A DNA stretch of 64,000 nucleotides from Myxococcales bacterium. GTDB lineage: Bacteria > Myxococcota_A > Polyangia > Fen-1088. Location of the stretch: NCBI GenBank assembly GCA_025350815.1, contig JANXXE010000014.1, positions 1 to 64,000 on the forward strand. The letters run 5' to 3'. Positions 17,667 to 30,445 of this stretch are shown one piece after another. Made by a program: the position numbers and the translations under genes. Positions within the stretch are counted from its first letter, which is position 1. Every line of letters begins with the position of its first letter. The notes beneath the pieces were generated by a model. The model was not told the DNA's origin. It did not search any database and worked only from the letters and a program-made list of their open reading frames with translations.

Positions 17667-19534
17667 TCTCGAAGATTCTTTTCCGCGCCCTCCCGCTTGT
17701 CGGGCTCACCCTTTTGGCCCGCCCTGCGGCCGCCCAGTTCGGCGGGGGCCAGCCGGGGGGCGGGTTCGGCGGCCCGGGCGGTCTTCCCGGCGGCCAGCCG
17801 CCCGTCGGCGACGAGCCGAAGGCCGAAGGCCCCGCAGAAGCCGCCCCGGAGGAGGAAGAGCGACCAAGCGATCTGGAGCCGCTCGGCGGCTATCCCGGCC
17901 AGCAGCGCCGGCACAGCAAGATCGTCGAGGTGGAAGGCTACCTGCGTCTGCGCTCGGATTTCCTGCACAACTTCAACCTGGGCCAGGGCTACGTCCTGAC
18001 TGGCTCCCCGGGTACGCCGCCCTTTCCGACGCCCCTCGAGTGCGGTGTCCGGGAGGGGGAATGCAGCTCCAAGAATATTTCCAGCGGCAACATGCGCTTT
18101 CGCCTGGAACCCACCATCAACGTCACCGACCAGGTGCGCGTGATGAGCCAGATCGACGTGCTCGACAACCTCATCATGGGCTCGACTCCCGACTCGCTGG
18201 TGCGCGCCGGTAGTCCCGAACTGTGGACGAACCGCGCCCCCGCTTCGTCGCTTTACACCACGCAGGAGGCGCCGCAGGCGGGCCGGAACAATCTGTTCTC
18301 CAGCATCGTCGCCAAGCGCGCCTGGGCCGAGGTCGATACGGAATTCGGCTCGCTGCGATTCGGCCGGATGCCCTGGCACTTCGGCCGCGGCATGTATTTC
18401 AACAACGGCGCCTGCCCCGAATGCGACACCGGCACCACGGTCGACCGCCTCATGGCCCTCACCACCGTCTACGGCCACCAACTGGCCCTGGCCTGGGATT
18501 TCGGCGCCCAGGGCTACAACACGGGGCTGACGGATCTGGGTCGGCGCGATCCCGAATCACAGCAGTACGACCTGTCCCAGCAGGATGACGTCCTGCAACT
18601 GACCGCCGCCATTACCCACCTCGATGACGAGCGCCAGCTACAAGAACGGGTCAACCGCGGCGAAGTGGTCTTCAACTACGGCGCGCAGATGGTCTACCGC
18701 CAGCAGAGCCACGAGCTGTTCGATCTGTCGAAGGTTAGCTCGTTCAACAAGGCCGCCACGCAGCCCGGCGATCCGCCCACGCGCGAGAACCTGGCCGAGT
18801 CGCTACAGCTAAACGTCGACGCGCTGGTCATGATTCCGACGCTGTGGATGAAGCTGGCTTGGAAGGCCCTGACCATCGAATTCGAAGGCACGTCCCTGCT
18901 GGGCCGCATCGGCAACGCCGGACCGCTGGCCGAGGATCCGAACGCCAGTGGCAAGCATCTGGGCATCCGGCAGCTGGGCTGGGTGCTGGCCAGCGACCTG
19001 CGCCTGTACGGCAACGCCCTGTTTGTCGGATTCGAGACGGGCGGCGCGACAGGCGATCAGGCCGAGAACCCGCGGACGTATTTGAATTACCGCTGGAAAT
19101 CCGTCGCACAACCCGTCGGCGACACGCGCATCACCGACTTCAAATTCTCGCCCAACTACCACGTCGACGAGATCTTCTTCCGCCGCATCATGGGGACGGT
19201 CACCAACGCCATTTACGTCAAACCGTCTTTGGCCTATTGGCTCAACCTGGCCGAGACACGACAAGTGGGCCTTTCGGGAGCGGTCATCTACAGCGCGGCG
19301 GCGGTGCCCGTGTCCACCCCCGGGAACTCGATCTCATACGGAATCGAGACGAATCTCGGCGTGAACTACCGCAACCCGGCCGATGGCTTCTACGGCGGGC
19401 TGGTGTGGGGCGTCTTGTTCCCCATGGGCGCGCTCGACCGACCCGGGCCCAGCACCGACGGAACCCTGTGGCCGAAGTACGAGGACGCCGGAACCGCCCA
19501 GATCCTTCGTTTGTTCATGGGCGTGAAGTTCTAG
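17664..19534 (+). CDS. TIGR04551-like outer-membrane beta-barrel family protein
   Basis: Signal peptide LISKILFRALPLVGLTLLARPAAAQ, Gly-rich linker, then VEVEGYLRLRSDFLHNFNLGQGY...FRLEPTINVTDQVRVMSQIDVLDNLIMGSTPDS...FGRMPWHFGRGMYFNNG. Confidence 0.8.
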
Positions 19535-20421
19535 GCGTCGTGGCCCGACCCCGCTTCATTTCTTGGTCGAAGTCCGCGCGGCTTCCAGGCTCTTGATGCG
19601 CTCTTCGGCGTCCTTGCGCGCGCAGGATCGTCGCTGGCGCTTGCGGCCAGAAACTTCTTGAACGCACCCAGCGCCTCGTCGGGACGCTTTTGCTGCGAAT
19701 ACAGAATGCCCAGATCGTAGTGCGCGCCCGCCAGATGGGAATCGAGCGCAATGGCCGCTTCGTATTCCTTGATGGCCTCGTCAGGTTGCCGCATCCGACG
19801 GTAAACCGTCGCCAGATTGAAATGTGACTGGGCGTCGTTGGGGGCAAGCTCGATTGCCTTCTTGAACGCCGCGATGGCCCCTTCCTTGTCGTCGGTCTTC
19901 GACCGCGCCACACCCAGATTGGTCCACGCCATGGGGTCGTCTTTTTTCAGGTCCGTGGCCTTCTTGAGATACTCGATGGCCTTGGGGAAGTTTCCCTTCT
20001 GTCGATGCGCGAAACCCAGAGACACCAACGTCTCGTAATCGTCCGCCTTCAACGCCAAGGCCGCGTCCAGCTCGCGTATGCCGTCGTCGACCCGCTTGAG
20101 GCGCAGGTAGACGGAACCCAGGTTGGCGTGCCCGGCGGCATCACCCGGCTGCAGCTTCAGACTTTTTTCCAGGTATGTGGCCGCCCTCGGGTAGTCGCCC
20201 TGGCCCCGCCACAGGTTGCCAAGGGTGAAGTACGCGGCGGCGTAATCCGGGCGTAGCGCGATGGCCTTTTCGACCGCCGCGATGGCTTCGACGTTCTTGC
20301 CCTGCCGTTTGAGCTGCAGGCCCAAGTTGTAGTGCCCGGCCGCTTCGTCCGCCCCCGCCCTGCCTGCAGCGGCCAGAAACCCGAGAAGCCCCAAGATTGC
20401 ACCGACTCGCGTCATCCGCAT
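19531..20421 (-). CDS. Secreted tetratricopeptide-repeat protein with probable C-terminal frameshift
   Basis: MRMTRVGAILGLLGFLAAAGRAGA signal peptide followed by consecutive 34-residue TPRs. The natural C-terminus appears to lie in another frame (see finding at 19556-19640). Confidence 0.9.
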   Translation of the reverse strand: MRMTRVGAILGLLGFLAAAGRAGADEAAGHYNLGLQLKRQGKNVEAIAAVEKAIALRPDYAAAYFTLGNLWRGQGDYPRAATYLEKSLKLQPGDAAGHANLGSVYLRLKRVDDGIRELDAALALKADDYETLVSLGFAHRQKGNFPKAIEYLKKATDLKKDDPMAWTNLGVARSKTDDKEGAIAAFKKAIELAPNDAQSHFNLATVYRRMRQPDEAIKEYEAAIALDSHLAGAHYDLGILYSQQKRPDEALGAFKKFLAASASDDPARARTPKSASRAWKPRGLRPRNEAGSGHDA

Positions 20422-20453
20422 CGTGCCACCAGGATACACCACCAGGCTAATCG

Positions 20454-20476
20454 AAAGCGATTCTCAGAATCGTTTG
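20454..20476. promoter_or_regulatory. Candidate Fur-like operator between tpr and ftr1
   Basis: CGATTCT-C-AGAATCG perfect 7-bp dyad at 20458-20472, in AT-richer context, 21 bp upstream of the FTR1 start at 20494. Confidence 0.5.
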
Positions 20477-20493
20477 TGATACCATCGCTCATC

Positions 20494-21258
20494 ATGTTGT
20501 TGGAAGCGCTGCTGGTGACTTTCCGCGAAGGCCTCGAGGCATTCCTGATCGTCGGTGTGATCATCGCGTACCTGCGCAAGACCGGTCGGGTCGGCCTTGT
20601 ACGCGGCGTACGCATCGGCCTCGTGATCTCGATTTTCACGTGCAGCATCGGCGCCTACCTGTGGACCGAGGTGCCCAACCAGCCGCTGTACGAGGGCTGC
20701 GCAGCCCTGGCGGCGGCCGTTCTGGTCGGGGGCCTGCTGTGGCAGATGACCCGCATGGCAGGCCACCTCAAGGGCGACATCGAGAAGCGCGTCGCCCGCG
20801 CAGCTGGGGATTCTGGCGAGCCCCCTTCCCGACGCGCCGTCTGGGCTGTGGCGCTGATAACCGCCCTGCTGGTGACGCGCGAGGGTCTGGAAGCCGTGCT
20901 GTTTCTGGGCGTGCAGGCGTTCTCGGCCAAGGCGACCACAGTCGCCATCGGGGCCACCGTCGGCTTTGCGGCTGCGGGTGCCCTGGCCTGGTTCTGGAGC
21001 CGCTACAGCAACAGCCTGAACGTCGCCCTCGTGTTGAAAGTGACGGCCATCTTCCTGGCACTGTTCCTGGTTCAACTACTGGTCTACGGCGTCCACGAGC
21101 TGGCCGAAAGCGGCACCATCGAAGGCAGTCAGGCCTTCCATGATGCGACTGAACGCTTTGGCCCTGATGGCGACATCGGCAAGCTCATGGCCTATTCGCT
21201 GTGCGTGGCGCCTTTCCTGTATCTGCTGCTCAACCGCCGGCGCAGCGCGCACGCGTAG
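20494..21258 (+). CDS. FTR1 family high-affinity iron permease
   Basis: MLLEALLVTFREGLEAFLIVGVIIAYLRKTGR...ITALLVTREGLEAVLFLG: two REGLE iron-binding motifs. Confidence 0.96.
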   Translation: MLLEALLVTFREGLEAFLIVGVIIAYLRKTGRVGLVRGVRIGLVISIFTCSIGAYLWTEVPNQPLYEGCAALAAAVLVGGLLWQMTRMAGHLKGDIEKRVARAAGDSGEPPSRRAVWAVALITALLVTREGLEAVLFLGVQAFSAKATTVAIGATVGFAAAGALAWFWSRYSNSLNVALVLKVTAIFLALFLVQLLVYGVHELAESGTIEGSQAFHDATERFGPDGDIGKLMAYSLCVAPFLYLLLNRRRSAHA

Positions 21259-21273
21259 GTAGCGGGGGCTCAG

Positions 21274-21639
21274 TTGAGTCAGGCATGGCTCCGCAGCGCG
21301 GGGATCTTTTGTTTCACTGGGGTTGCCCTGGGGGCTTTCGGCGCCCACGGGCTGCGCGCCCGCATAAGTCCCGAACTGCTTGAGGTCTATCGGACCGGCG
21401 TCCTTTACCATCTGTTGCACGCGCTGGCGCTGCTTGTCGTGGTACTGGCGGCCGAACGCATCCGGACCGCCCGCACCGTTGCCTGGTGTTTCACCCTGGG
21501 CATCGCCATCTTCGGCGGCAGTCTCTACGCCCTGGCGCTGACCGGCGCTCGCTGGCTGGGCGCCATCACGCCCATCGGCGGCACACTGTTCCTTGCAGGC
21601 TGGGTGGCCCTGGCCTGGGGCGCCCGACCCAAGACCTAA
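21274..21639 (+). CDS. DUF423 domain-containing membrane protein
   Basis: GIFCFTGVALGAFGAHGLRARISPELLEVYRTGVLYHLLHALALL...GIAIFGGSLYALALTG...ITPIGGTLFLAGWVALAW. Confidence 0.95.
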   Translation: MSQAWLRSAGIFCFTGVALGAFGAHGLRARISPELLEVYRTGVLYHLLHALALLVVVLAAERIRTARTVAWCFTLGIAIFGGSLYALALTGARWLGAITPIGGTLFLAGWVALAWGARPKT

Positions 21640-21645
21640 GGTCGA

Positions 21646-22050
21646 CTAAGGGTGCTCGGGCGAGGCCGCGGGGCCTTCGTGTCCGGCGCCCCCGTGCATT
21701 TCGACGGGCGCGACCGGACCGCCGTTCGGCAGGCTGACCGGCAGGCGCGCCATGAGATCGCCAAACACGCCCGCCAGCAGCACCAAAACGAACAGCACCG
21801 ACACAACGAACACCAACCGATTGACGCCGCCGGCGTCGTAAAGGTGCATGAAGAACAAGACAACAAGCGTCGCCTTGGTCGTGGCGATGGCAAGGGCGAT
21901 GATGATGTTCGCCTCGCCGAGATCCATGCGGCCCGTGACGACGGTCAGAACGGTTCCAGCCAGCAGGGCCAGCCACACGAAGACATAGCGCTTGAGCCCG
22001 TGCACCGCGTGCGCGGCGGGGTTGTTGGTGCCTAGTTCAATATCAGCCAC
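21646..22050 (-). CDS. Cytochrome c oxidase subunit IV-like (caa3 type)
   Basis: GTG start reads VADIELGTNNPAAHAVHGLKRYVFVWLALLAGTVLTVVTGRMDLGEANIIIALAIATTKATLVVLFFMHLYDAGG. Confidence 0.9.
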   Translation of the reverse strand: MADIELGTNNPAAHAVHGLKRYVFVWLALLAGTVLTVVTGRMDLGEANIIIALAIATTKATLVVLFFMHLYDAGGVNRLVFVVSVLFVLVLLAGVFGDLMARLPVSLPNGGPVAPVEMHGGAGHEGPAASPEHP

Positions 22051-22066
22051 GCGCCATCTCCCGAAA

Positions 22067-22718
22067 TCAAATGAGGTACAGCAACGGAAACAGGAAGATC
22101 CAGATGAGATCGACCAAGTGCCAGTACAGGCCGCCCAGCTCAACCGGTACGTGGTACTCGGCGTTGTACAGGCCCTTCTTCACCCTGAACATGACCCAGG
22201 CCAGGATGCTCATGCCCACGATGACGTGGAACGCGTGCAGGCCCGTCGCCAGGAAGTACACGGCGTAAAAGATGTTCGCGCCGGGAAGCTGCAGGCCCTC
22301 GTAGCTGTAGAACTTACCGGGCAGCATGCCCTCGTGGAATTTGTGACGGTACTCGAAGCTCTTGACCACCAAGAAGCCCAGCGCGCACAGAATGGTCACG
22401 GCCAGCCAGCGCACGCACGCCTTCGAATTGCCCCTCTGGATGGCGTTGTATCCAAGAACAACAGTGAAGCTACTGGTGATCAGGATAACCGTGTTCAGCG
22501 TGCCGAGCGAAAGGTCGAGGTGTCGAGACGCCAGATGGAAAGTCTGCGGGTACAGCCATCTGTAGACCGTGTAGCCCAGGAACAGACCCGCGAACAGCAG
22601 GACTTCGGTTCCCAGGAACAGCCACATGCCCAGGCGGACGGCATGATTCTGGGTCTCGATATTGTCAAAGTGGTGGGCGTGGTACCAGCGCGGCGGGCGG
22701 GCGGCGTGGGCATGGCCT

Positions 22719-22732
<14 letters not shown>
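22067..22732 (-). CDS. Cytochrome c oxidase subunit III
   Basis: LGMWLFLGTEVLLFAGLFLGYTVYRWLYPQTF...HAFHVIVGMSILAWVM...NAEYHVPVELGGLYWHLVDLIWIFLFPLLYL. Confidence 0.96.
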
Positions 22733-24339
<1,607 letters not shown>

Positions 24340-24362
<23 letters not shown>

Positions 24363-25383
24363 AGACTGGTTCCTTCGGTGCTACGTTCTCCAGATTGTCG
24401 CCACGTAGCGATTTGATGAATTCCACCAGGGCGGCCGCCTCGGGGGCGGCCAGCTTCCCACGGAAGCTGGGCATCACCTGCTGATACCCCTTCACCACCT
24501 TGACGTAGGGGTCCATCATCGATTCGGTCAGATAACCTTCGTCGGCGATGATGGTCTCGCCCGACGCCAGCAGCGTCTTGCGCCTGTAAAGGTCCACCCA
24601 GGTCGGCCCAATGTGCGGCGCCCCGTCGAGCGAATGGCACTTGAGACACCCGTAGGCACCGGCCAGGCGCCGGCCATAGGTCGCCAGATCGCCCTTGAAT
24701 TCCTCGCCGCTGCCACTGGAATCCACGCGACCGGCCAGCCCCTGCTTCTGCTTGACCATCCAAGCGTCGAATTCGGGACCCGGCAGCACGACCACCTCGC
24801 CGATCATCTGCGAGTGCCAGGTGCCGCAGAATTCGGCGCAGTAGATGCGGTAACGCCCGGGCTTCGTTGCCTCGAACCAGGTCTCGGTGTAGCGGCCCGG
24901 GATGACGTCCTGCTTGATGCGAAAATCGGGGACGTAGAACGAATGGATGACATCGCGGCTGGTCATCAACAGGCGCACGGGCCGGTTCGCGGGCACGGTC
25001 ACGCTGGCATTGGAATTCGGACCGTCGGGATAGGCGAAGTGCCACATCCACTTCTTGCCGGTGACATAGATGTCCGTCGTGTTCTTGGGCGGCGTGACGT
25101 ACCAGATGTAGTCCTTGAAACCGACCCACACCCAAAGGAAGAAGAAGATGAGGGGAACGGAGATGACCGCCAACTCGAAGCGGTGACTGGCCGAAACGAT
25201 GGGCGTCGAAGCGTTCGGCCGCCTCTCGCGAAAGCGGAAGAAGAACCAGGTCGCAATCAGACCGGTCAGGACAGACGCCACCATCGTCACCGTGACGACG
25301 AAATAGTGAAGCTTGTCCACCTTGACGGCGAAGGTCGAGGCCTGTTCGGGCAGGAACAGAAGCTGCCGCATCAACTCGTTCAT
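24340..25383 (-). CDS. Cytochrome c oxidase subunit II with fused C-terminal cytochrome c domain (caa3)
   Basis: MNELMRQLLFLPEQAS; CuA motif YCAEFCGTWHSQM; C-terminal heme c motif CLKCH with distal MPSF. Confidence 0.97.
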
Positions 25384-26252
25384 GCTGTCCTCCGGCGGCG
25401 CATGACGAATTCTTTCCGCCACAGGACCGCCAGCAGGGTCGCCAGCGCGGCAAAGCAAAGGAACGCGCCGATGCGCACGAAGGCAAACAGATAGGGCGTG
25501 TATCGCTGCGCCATGGGATCGTACTTGAAACAGGTCAGAAGGACGCGATCGAGGGACGTCCCCACACGACCGCCGCCCGCCTCGACCAGGGCAAAGCGCA
25601 GATCACGGGGCGAGAAATCGACCCCGTAGAAGTAGCGCGAGATCTTCCCCTCGGGGGACAGAACGAAGGCCGCGGCCGCGTGCGCGAACTGGCCCACCTT
25701 TTCGTCGTAGACGTAGCGGAAACCGACACTGCCCGCGAGAGCCCGACTGGCGGCCCCGTTCGCGCCCAAGGCGTCCATCAAGAACGGCCAATCCTGGCGC
25801 TGCTCACGCCCGAGGGCCCGCAACAGGCGTCCCTGGTTGGTGTTCGCGGACTTGGGATCCTCCTTCGGGTCGATGCTGATGGCCAGGCCGATGAAGTCCT
25901 TGCCCAGGGTGAGCCCGGCGGCCTTGATCGACTTGGCAAGACCCTCATGGACCAGGTTACAAAGCTGCGGGCAGTTGAAGTAACCCATGGTCAGCAGCAA
26001 AGGCTTCCCGTGGCCGAGAAAGCTGTCGAGCGGCACCTTCTGTCCGGTCGAGTCAGTGAACAGCAACCCAGATGGAATCTGCTGGCCCAAGTTCTCGACG
26101 ATATCGATATTTTGGGCGGCCGCCGGGCCCGTACCACCGACGGCAGGCAAGGGGCCGCGGTGCTTGATGAAGTCATAGGCCCGCACCGGGCTGGACATAG
26201 CGAACAGCAGCGCCATCGGAATCCCCGACGCGACCAGCGACGCGCGGTTCAT
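25380..26252 (-). CDS. SCO1/SenC family copper chaperone with C-terminal TM helix
   Basis: GKPLLLTMGYFNCPQLCNLVHEGLAKSIKAAGL...ISIDPKEDPKSA: CxxxC motif, C-terminal TM FVRIGAFLCFAALATLLAVLW. Confidence 0.92.
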   Translation of the reverse strand: MNRASLVASGIPMALLFAMSSPVRAYDFIKHRGPLPAVGGTGPAAAQNIDIVENLGQQIPSGLLFTDSTGQKVPLDSFLGHGKPLLLTMGYFNCPQLCNLVHEGLAKSIKAAGLTLGKDFIGLAISIDPKEDPKSANTNQGRLLRALGREQRQDWPFLMDALGANGAASRALAGSVGFRYVYDEKVGQFAHAAAAFVLSPEGKISRYFYGVDFSPRDLRFALVEAGGGRVGTSLDRVLLTCFKYDPMAQRYTPYLFAFVRIGAFLCFAALATLLAVLWRKEFVMRRRRTA

Positions 26253-26635
26253 GGCTGCGCGCCTCCGGCCGATCGCTTGATGAACTCGTCCATCGCCTGA
26301 TCGATCGGCACGTGAATCTTCCCCTGGGCGCGATCAACCCACCCGAAACTGGTCAGGTGCTTGTGCTTGGCGGCACGCCAGTCCTCAAGACGGTGGTCGA
26401 TGTCGAACGGCACCTGGTCCACGATCCCGATTTCGGGCTGGCCAATGAGCTTGCCCGGTTTGGCGACGCCGGCGGCCTGCAGCGTGGCGGTGTCGACCTT
26501 CAGGATGTAGTAGGCGATGACCGCCGAGATGAAGAAGATGACCAACGAGATGGCACCGATCATCACGATCTTCTTAATATTCACGTCGTCCTCGTTGGAC
26601 GGCGCGTGGGCGTGGGAATCGTGGGCGTTGCTCAT
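26249..26635 (-). CDS. Small membrane-anchored protein of the ACIII/caa3 operon, function unknown
   Basis: MSNAHDSHAHAPSNEDDVNIKKIVMIGAISLVIFFISAVIAYYILKVDTATLQ...; coupled to both neighbours by 4-nt overlaps. Confidence 0.75.
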   Translation of the reverse strand: MSNAHDSHAHAPSNEDDVNIKKIVMIGAISLVIFFISAVIAYYILKVDTATLQAAGVAKPGKLIGQPEIGIVDQVPFDIDHRLEDWRAAKHKHLTSFGWVDRAQGKIHVPIDQAMDEFIKRSAGGAQP

Positions 26636-27819
26636 GGCTGCCTGTACCGGAGCGAAACGGCCAGAAAGGGATCCTTGACCGGCAGGGTGAAGTGGCCGCG
26701 CATGCGCCAGATGGCGAACGCGACGGACAGGCCCCCGACGCCGAAGAAGGACGTCACCAAGGTCCAGTGGAACAACGGCGCATCAGGGCTGAGCGTCGGC
26801 ATCACCAGCCAGTACAGATCCACGAAGTGCACGAACAACAACCACCCGGCGACCACGGCCAACCGCTTCGGCGTGCGCTTCAGGTTACGCGACAGCAACG
26901 CACCGAACGGGATAAAGAAGTGGCCGAAGATCAGGAAGATACCGACAGGAACCCACGGTCCCCGAAAACGCACCACGTAGAACGGAATTTCCTCCGGCAG
27001 GTTCGCGATCCAGATCAGCAGCAACTGCGAGACGGCGATGTAGCCCCAGAAGCACACGAACGCGAACAGCAGCTTACCCAGGTTGTGGACGTGTTCGACA
27101 CTGACGTGGTCCCCGAACAGATCCTTGCCGCGCGCCTTGTTGGTCAGGATGATCAGAATGGCGATGGTGCTGAGGATGCTGCCTGCAAAGTAATAGACGC
27201 CGAAGATGGTCGAGAACCACAGGGGATTCAGGCTCATCAGCCAGTCGAAAGCGGCAAAGCTAATGACCAGGGCGATAAACGGCAGGCCGCCGGCCCCAAG
27301 GCTGCGCTGGCGCACGGTCAACTGCACGTCGCCGGATTCGTCCTGTCGGGTCGACCAACCGAACAGGCGGTGGGACAGGAAGATGGCTACCAGAAAGTAA
27401 ATCCCCGTCCGGACGACGAAGAAAGGCACATTCAGGTAGGGCTTCTTGTGCGCGAGCAACTTCAGCGCCTCGGCCCCCATGTCCGCCGCGGGCGAGACCC
27501 AAGAATACAGATGCGACATACCCATCACGATTGGGATGAATAGCAACACGAACAGGACCACCGTCGCGGCCATCACCTCAAGCGGGCGACGGATGACGAC
27601 CATCCACTTCGCGCGGAAGGCATGGAAGATCATCAGGAGAATCAGCGACGCGAATGCGATGCCCGCCCAGTAGCTGAAGGCCACAAGGTACGAGAACAAC
27701 GCCTTCTGCGTGTCCATGGCGATGCCGGCCAGGCTGGCGCCAAGACCCACGACGCCCAGCGCACCGGCCTTCGTCATCCAGCCGCCGCCGCCCTGAAATT
27801 TTTGTACGTCGACGGTCAC
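26632..27819 (-). CDS. actF: Alternative Complex III membrane subunit ActF
   Basis: GTG start at 27819. Polytopic protein with FSYLVAFSYWAGIAFASLILLMIFHAFRAKWMVVIRRPLEVMAA...VISFAAFDWLMSLNPLWFSTIFGVYYFAGS. Confidence 0.92.
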   Translation of the reverse strand: MTVDVQKFQGGGGWMTKAGALGVVGLGASLAGIAMDTQKALFSYLVAFSYWAGIAFASLILLMIFHAFRAKWMVVIRRPLEVMAATVVLFVLLFIPIVMGMSHLYSWVSPAADMGAEALKLLAHKKPYLNVPFFVVRTGIYFLVAIFLSHRLFGWSTRQDESGDVQLTVRQRSLGAGGLPFIALVISFAAFDWLMSLNPLWFSTIFGVYYFAGSILSTIAILIILTNKARGKDLFGDHVSVEHVHNLGKLLFAFVCFWGYIAVSQLLLIWIANLPEEIPFYVVRFRGPWVPVGIFLIFGHFFIPFGALLSRNLKRTPKRLAVVAGWLLFVHFVDLYWLVMPTLSPDAPLFHWTLVTSFFGVGGLSVAFAIWRMRGHFTLPVKDPFLAVSLRYRQP

Positions 27820-28433
27820 GGGCCTACCTTCTCTTTCTCCAGCCTTGCGCGCTCCTCGGGCGGCGCCTTGTCCAGGGTGCTCGCCTGGCTCAGTTGCAGG
27901 GCCCGCACGTAGGCCACGACAGCCCACCGGTCGCGCACCGGCAACTCGGCGGCGTACGAGGCCATCATGCCAAAGCCGTTGGTGACGACCTCGAAGATGT
28001 AGCCCGGCTCGCGTTGGCTGTACTTGTGCAGCGACGGCGGCGGACGTAGGGACATCTGGCTGCCCACGATGCTGTCGCCGTCACCGACGGGGCCGTGACA
28101 GGTCGCGCAGGTGATGCTGAAGCGCTTCTGCCCAAGCTCCAGCAGGGGCCGATCGACCTTGACCGGTATCGACGTCAGGTAGATGTCCCCGGTGGGCCCC
28201 GCGACCTTGCCGGTGGTCAGGCCCGGATTCATCACCAGGCGTTCCCGTGGGACGCTGCCGGCCGGCGGCTCGCGCATGGACAAACCGTCGGAATAGAAGT
28301 CGCTTTCACCGTAGTTCTGCACCCTCGGCTGGCGCGCGGCCATCGGGTTCAGCATGTCCTCATCGCAACCGGCGGCGGAAAGAACCCCGACACCCAGCAA
28401 GGCCGCCAGCAGCATGTCCGTTCGGCGTCTCAT
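27816..28433 (-). CDS. actE: Alternative Complex III lipoprotein monoheme cytochrome c ActE
   Basis: Lipobox GVLSAAGC; RFSITCATCHGPVGDGDSIVG heme c motif; position between actD and actF. Confidence 0.92.
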   Translation of the reverse strand: MRRRTDMLLAALLGVGVLSAAGCDEDMLNPMAARQPRVQNYGESDFYSDGLSMREPPAGSVPRERLVMNPGLTTGKVAGPTGDIYLTSIPVKVDRPLLELGQKRFSITCATCHGPVGDGDSIVGSQMSLRPPPSLHKYSQREPGYIFEVVTNGFGMMASYAAELPVRDRWAVVAYVRALQLSQASTLDKAPPEERARLEKEKVGP

Positions 28434-29004
28434 CGCTCGGATTCCTCGACCGCTTCGACATTCAGGGCGCCGACCTGGCGGGCGTCAGCAATTACGCCGT
28501 CCTGATTGCCACCCTGGGGCACCTCGATCGACAGGAAGAATCCGTCGATCGCGGCTTTCTTGAAGGAATCCAGCTCGAACAGCGGGTGGTAGGGTTCGGG
28601 AAAGCCCAGCAGGCCAATCAGCAGACCGAAGAAGGACGAGCTGCCGCCCAGAAGAACAGCCAATTCGAAGGTGATCGGGATGAACGCCGGCATCGAATGC
28701 CCCGGGCGGTTCGCGACATTGATGGGGAAGTCGACGACGTTCATGTAGTACATCATCGAATAGGCCGCGCAGACCCCCGCTATGGCGCCCATCAGGACAA
28801 TGGCCGGAATCTTGGGCCGACCAAGGCCGAGCGCTTCTTCCAGACCGTGGATCGGATACGGCGAGTGCGTATCGATCTTCTTGTGGCCCTTTTCGCGGAT
28901 CCGCCGCGTGCCTTCGAGCAAGGCATCGGAAGTCCCGAACTGCGCCAGGACAAAACGCCGCGGGACGAAGTCCGAACCGTGGCCGTGATCGGCGCCAGCA
29001 CTCA

Positions 29005-29005
<1 letters not shown>
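28430..29005 (-). CDS. actD: Alternative Complex III subunit ActD (DUF3341)
   Basis: VLAQFGTSDALLEGTRRIREKGHKKIDTHSPYPIHGLEEALGLGRPKIP...FPINVANRPGHSMPAFIPITFELAVL. Confidence 0.95.
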
Positions 29006-30444
<1,439 letters not shown>

Positions 30445-30445
30445 G

